Shown: piece by piece, positions 60,944 to 64,000 of the stretch
Layout: each line of letters opens with the position of its first letter
How positions within the stretch are numbered: position 1 is the stretch's first letter
Assembly (NCBI GenBank): GCA_012729315.1
Contig: JAAYDI010000211.1
Span: 62,001-126,000, forward strand
Reading direction: 5' to 3'
DNA: 64,000 nucleotides
Origin: Planctomycetaceae bacterium
GTDB taxonomy: Bacteria > Planctomycetota > Planctomycetia > Pirellulales > Pirellulaceae
Program-made: the position numbers and the translations under genes
Notes under the pieces: model-generated
What the model saw: only the letters and a program-made list of their open reading frames with translations
Database searches by the model: none
Told to the model about the DNA's origin: nothing

Positions 60944-62557
60944 ATGGAGTCACCGGCCGTTGCGCGCGCGTTGATCAGTGTCAGTGACAAAGTCGGACTC
61001 GTCGATTTCGCCCGCGCGCTGGCCCAGGCCGGTGTCGCGATCTACAGCACCGGGGGCACCGCACAGTGCCTGCAGGAGGCCGGTCTTACGGTCCAGGAAG
61101 TTTCGTCCTACACCGGGTTCCCCGAGATGCTGGACGGACGCCTCAAGACGCTGCACCCCAAAATCTTCGGCGGAATCCTGGCGCGGCGCGATCGGACCGA
61201 CGATATGGCGTCCCTCGCCGAACACGGCATCGTCCCGTTCGAACTGGTCGTAGTGAATCTCTATCCGTTCGAGGCCACCGTGGCCCGGGCCGGCGTGACG
61301 CGCGACGAGGCGATCGAACAGATTGACATTGGTGGTCCGAGTCTCGTGCGGGCGGCCGCCAAAAACCACGCCTTCGTGGCGATCGCCACACACCCCGGAC
61401 AGTACGCAGCGATACAGGAGGAGATTGCCCGGACCGGCACCACCTCACGCGCGCTGCGCCAGCGTCTGGCGGCAGAAGCGTTTGCCCATACGGCGGCCTA
61501 CGACCGCGCTATTGCCGCCTATTTTGCCAAGCCTGAATCTACCACGACGGAATCTACCACGACGGAATCTGCCACGACGGAATTGAGCACGACGTTCCCG
61601 GCGTCCCTGCACCTGTGCCTGGAGCGGAAGGCGCTGTTGCGTTACGGCGAGAACCCCCATCAGGGCGCGGCGCTGTACGCGATACCGCAGGCACCAGGAG
61701 CCGATCTGGTGTCGGCCCGCCAACTCAATGGCAAGGAGCTGTCCTACAACAACCTGATGGACCTGGACGCAGCGCTGGCAATCGTCCGCACGCTGCCGGA
61801 CGCCGCGGCGGTGGTGATCAAGCACACGAACCCCTGTGGGGCGGCCTGTGCACCCACGCTGGCAGAAGCGGCGCGGCACGCCATGGAAGGGGATCCGATC
61901 AGCGCCTTCGGCTCCATCCTGGCCTTCAATCAGCCGGTGGATACGGCGACGGCCGAGTATCTGGCAACTCCGGGGCTGTTCGTCGAGGCGATGGTTGCGC
62001 CGCACTACGATCCGGCCGCGCTGGAGATCCTGACCACCAGGCCGAAGTGGAAGAGCAACGTCCGGCTGATGGAAGTGGGATCGCTGCGGATGCCGCAGGA
62101 CGTCCGGCACTACCGCCACATCGACGGCGGCCTGCTGGTGCAGGAGGCCGACCTGCTGGCGGACGAACCGCAACAGTGGCAGGTGGTCACGCAGACGGCC
62201 CCCACACCGGCGCAGCTGAGCGAACTCCAGTTCGCCTGGGCCATCGCGAGGCACGTCAAGTCCAATGCCATCGTGTTGAGTCGAAACCGCTGCCTGTGCG
62301 GCGCCGGCGCTGGGCAGATGAGCCGCGTGGATTCGGTCGACATTGCCATCCGCAAGGCGGGCGACCGAGCGGCCGGCTGCGTGCTGGCTTCCGATGCCTT
62401 CTTCCCGTTTCCCGACTCGATTGACCGGGCGGCGGAAGCGGGTATCGTGGCCGTCATCCAGCCAGGCGGATCGCGCAAGGACCAGGAGGTCATCGACGCC
62501 TGCAATGCCCGGCAGTTGTCCATGGTCTTCACCGGCCGCCGGCACTTCAAACACTGA
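60944..62557 (+). CDS. purH: Bifunctional AICAR formyltransferase/IMP cyclohydrolase
   Basis: A 537-residue protein from ATG 60944. N-terminal MGS/IMP cyclohydrolase domain (LISVSDKVGLVDFARALAQA, TGFPEMLDGRLKTLHPKIFG), then AICAR transformylase (KALLRYGENPHQGAALYAIP, AAVVIKHTNPCGAACAPTLA, FGSILAFNQPVDTATAEYLA and SDAFFPFPDSIDRAAEAGIV). The KHTNPCG motif keeps the active-site Lys-His pair. Completes the last two steps of IMP synthesis. Between the two domains sits a Thr/Ser/Glu insert from a 15-bp tandem repeat. Upstream of trpC. Confidence 0.97.
   Translation: MESPAVARALISVSDKVGLVDFARALAQAGVAIYSTGGTAQCLQEAGLTVQEVSSYTGFPEMLDGRLKTLHPKIFGGILARRDRTDDMASLAEHGIVPFELVVVNLYPFEATVARAGVTRDEAIEQIDIGGPSLVRAAAKNHAFVAIATHPGQYAAIQEEIARTGTTSRALRQRLAAEAFAHTAAYDRAIAAYFAKPESTTTESTTTESATTELSTTFPASLHLCLERKALLRYGENPHQGAALYAIPQAPGADLVSARQLNGKELSYNNLMDLDAALAIVRTLPDAAAVVIKHTNPCGAACAPTLAEAARHAMEGDPISAFGSILAFNQPVDTATAEYLATPGLFVEAMVAPHYDPAALEILTTRPKWKSNVRLMEVGSLRMPQDVRHYRHIDGGLLVQEADLLADEPQQWQVVTQTAPTPAQLSELQFAWAIARHVKSNAIVLSRNRCLCGAGAGQMSRVDSVDIAIRKAGDRAAGCVLASDAFFPFPDSIDRAAEAGIVAVIQPGGSRKDQEVIDACNARQLSMVFTGRRHFKH
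61535..61594 (+). repeat. 15-bp tandem repeat inside purH
   Basis: GAATCTACCACGACG occurs at 61535-61549 and 61550-61564 exactly, at 61565-61579 with one change, and in diverged form at 61580-61594. It encodes ESTTT repeats in the linker between the two PurH domains, so expansion is tolerated there. Confidence 0.9.
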
Positions 62558-62604
62558 CAACGGCCATCTGACGCGCCTCGCCAGACCTCCCGGATCAAAC
62601 CTTC

Positions 62605-63399
62605 GTGACCACCATTCTCGACCAGATCGTCGCGGTTAAACGGCAGGAGATCGCCGCGGCCCAGATCCAGCGCACGCAGGTCGACCTGCGTGCCGCGGTG
62701 AAGGATGCCCCCCCGGTGCGTGATTTCCTGGCGCAACTGGCGGCCGGCGGACCGATCAAGCTGATCGCGGAAATCAAGAAAGCCAGCCCGTCGAAGGGGG
62801 TCATCCGCGAGCAATTCCAGCCGCTGGAGATCGCCCAGACCTACGCCACTCACGGCGCAACGTGCCTGAGCGTGCTGACCGATCGGCAGTTCTTCCAGGG
62901 CGGCCTCGACGTGCTGCAAGCGGTCCGCCACCAGGTCCGCCTCCCGGTGCTCCGCAAAGACTTCATTCTCGATCCCTACCAGGCGTGGGAGGCACGTGCC
63001 GCCGGCGCCGACGCGGTGCTGCTGATCGCGGAATGTCTGGACGACGACCACTTGACGCGGCTCTACGACACGGTCTGCGAACTTGATATGACGGCTCTGG
63101 TGGAACTATACGAGCCGGGCAACCTGGAACGAGTGCTCAGACTGGGCGCTCCCCTGATCGGCATCAACAACCGCGATCTGCGGACGTTCGTGACAGATGT
63201 TGGTCACACTATCCGGCTGCGGGCACAGATCCCCTCCGATCGTCTGGTGGTAGCGGAGAGCGGCATTCATACGCGGGCCGATGTGCTGCGGCTGGAACAG
63301 GCCGGCATTGCGGCCATGCTGGTGGGGGAACGTTTGATGGCGGCCCCCGACATCGGCTTGGCCGTGCGCACCCTGCTCGGAGCGGAAAAACCCGCGTAG
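62605..63399 (+). CDS. trpC: Indole-3-glycerol phosphate synthase
   Basis: A 264-residue protein with a GTG start at 62605 (MTTILDQIVAVKRQEI). TIM-barrel motifs of TrpC: LIAEIKKASPSKGVIREQFQ, VLTDRQFFQGGLDVLQAVR, PVLRKDFILDPYQAWEARAA, GADAVLLIAECL, LIGINNRDLRTFVTDVGHT and VVAESGIHTRADVLRLEQAG. Catalytic Lys, Glu and Asn residues are in place. Closes the indole ring in tryptophan synthesis. It lies 47 bases after purH; no other trp genes are in the window. Confidence 0.96.
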   Translation: MTTILDQIVAVKRQEIAAAQIQRTQVDLRAAVKDAPPVRDFLAQLAAGGPIKLIAEIKKASPSKGVIREQFQPLEIAQTYATHGATCLSVLTDRQFFQGGLDVLQAVRHQVRLPVLRKDFILDPYQAWEARAAGADAVLLIAECLDDDHLTRLYDTVCELDMTALVELYEPGNLERVLRLGAPLIGINNRDLRTFVTDVGHTIRLRAQIPSDRLVVAESGIHTRADVLRLEQAGIAAMLVGERLMAAPDIGLAVRTLLGAEKPA

Positions 63400-63536
63400 C
63401 CACTGCCGGACGCGAACACTATGATAGTGCCGGAGTCAGCTTTTGGCCGGCACCCGTGCCGCGGGGTGGGCACCTGCTTGCGTGCGATCGGGTCCCGGGT
63501 GCGCCGGCTCACCACAAGCAACGTGGAGTCGAAGTT

Positions 63537-64000
63537 ATGCCCGGTGTGATTGAGTCGTTGTCCACCATCAACAGCCTGCTGCGCACTGGACTGGCCATCG
63601 TCCTGGTCGGCTTGATCGGGGCCGGCGGGTGGTACGGCTATCGCATCCACACCGAGGGGGACCGCGCCCTGAAACAGCGGGACGAGCAGTTGGCCAGTTA
63701 CCGCAACGAGTTGCTGGCCAAACAGGATCTGCTCGACCAGCAGAAACTGCAGCTGCAGGAACGGGACACCACGATTGCGGAGCAGGAAGTCGCACTGCGC
63801 GAGAAGGATGAGCGGATCCAGAAGCTTGACATGTCGTTGCGGCTGCTGAAGGTGAATCACCGGGTCGGCTGGCTCACGGTCCTGGAACAGGATGTCGACC
63901 CCGCCACCAACCGGTTATACACGGTGGGCCAGTTTGTCGAAGTCAATGACCAGGGTCAGCCGATCAGTGCACCGAAGGAGTTCCGGGTCAACGGCGACGT
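63537..64000 (+). CDS. Membrane-anchored coiled-coil protein, 5' part
   Basis: Open to the end of the window from ATG 63537, which has GGAG upstream. A TATGAT at 63420-63425 might serve as the -10. The first 154 residues contain an N-terminal membrane helix (LLRTGLAIVLVGLIGAGGWY, 16-35), a Glu/Gln-rich coiled coil (residues about 45-100: LASYRNELLAKQDLLDQQKL), then the start of a soluble domain (LKVNHRVGWLTVLEQDVDPA, LYTVGQFVEVNDQGQPISAP). Planctomycete conserved type; function unknown. The stop lies beyond 64000. Confidence 0.75.
   Translation, partial: MPGVIESLSTINSLLRTGLAIVLVGLIGAGGWYGYRIHTEGDRALKQRDEQLASYRNELLAKQDLLDQQKLQLQERDTTIAEQEVALREKDERIQKLDMSLRLLKVNHRVGWLTVLEQDVDPATNRLYTVGQFVEVNDQGQPISAPKEFRVNGD

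Noticed and set aside
61535-61594. Short regular repeats considered as a CRISPR-like array
   Set aside because: Units are 15 bp, without spacers, in frame inside purH; no cas genes in the window.

Overview
The window looks like a chromosomal segment of a high-GC planctomycete, probably of the Pirellulales type. The evidence is lineage-typical protein families: two DUF1559 proteins with prepilin-type N-termini, two PEP-CTERM proteins, the short Chlamydiae/Verrucomicrobia/Planctomycetes small basic protein, several Gfo/Idh/MocA oxidoreductases (one Tat-exported) and xylose-isomerase-like TIM barrels, a eukaryotic-type protein kinase, and very large secreted or cytosolic proteins of unknown function. 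I saw no tRNA, rRNA or CRISPR array. Mobile DNA is limited to one short transposase remnant.

Layout. 1-5.3 kb: an incomplete gene, a secreted protein, then rpmA, obgE, coaX and a divergent mnmE-like GTPase, with an intrinsic terminator between rpmA and obgE. 5.3-12.0 kb: after a broken methyltransferase remnant comes a tight plus-strand operon with two DUF4198 envelope proteins, a NapH-like membrane ferredoxin, a single-subunit 2-hydroxyacyl-CoA-dehydratase-like/double-cubane reductase component, its ATP-driven activase, and a small TauE/SafE-like membrane protein. 12.2-18.6 kb: a convergent minus-strand block with PEP-CTERM and DUF1559 proteins, hemP with a Fur box, a transposase remnant, a DUF4405 membrane protein and a small Cys/His secreted protein. 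18.9-26.1 kb: a TPR protein, fxsA, panB, pntA and the rplM-rpsI ribosomal pair. 26.1-45 kb: a pppK/ppsR-family pseudogene and many sugar-metabolism genes, interleaved with zf-TFIIB/LemA/M48/PIG-L, lipB-lipA-lipoyl-like, smpB and an orphan ABC ATPase; the sugar operon ends in scpB. 45-54.6 kb: rpe, a dead histidine-phosphatase-fold protein, accD and a protein kinase, then small basic protein, larA-like, pentapeptide repeat, scpA, an MBL hydrolase and hemW. 54.7-64 kb: a 1,329-residue protein of unknown function, a beta-propeller protein with an acidic tail, purH, trpC and an incomplete coiled-coil membrane protein.

The most interesting locus is the 5.8-12.0 kb operon. Its composition suggests an ATP-dependent low-potential reductase fed by a membrane iron-sulfur protein, with two exported DUF4198 proteins and a small permease. 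Substrate and physiology are unknown. It lies tail-to-tail with a Fur/HemP-containing envelope locus, separated by a perfect 14-bp hairpin. Secondary themes are several proteins whose catalytic residues have been replaced (histidine phosphatase, LipB-like, lipoyl-like domain, MnmE-like), an Obg with an altered G4 motif, two decaying genes, and repeated 9-15 bp tandem micro-duplications, several of them at gene ends.

All identifications are by eye from motifs and family knowledge; no database search was run.
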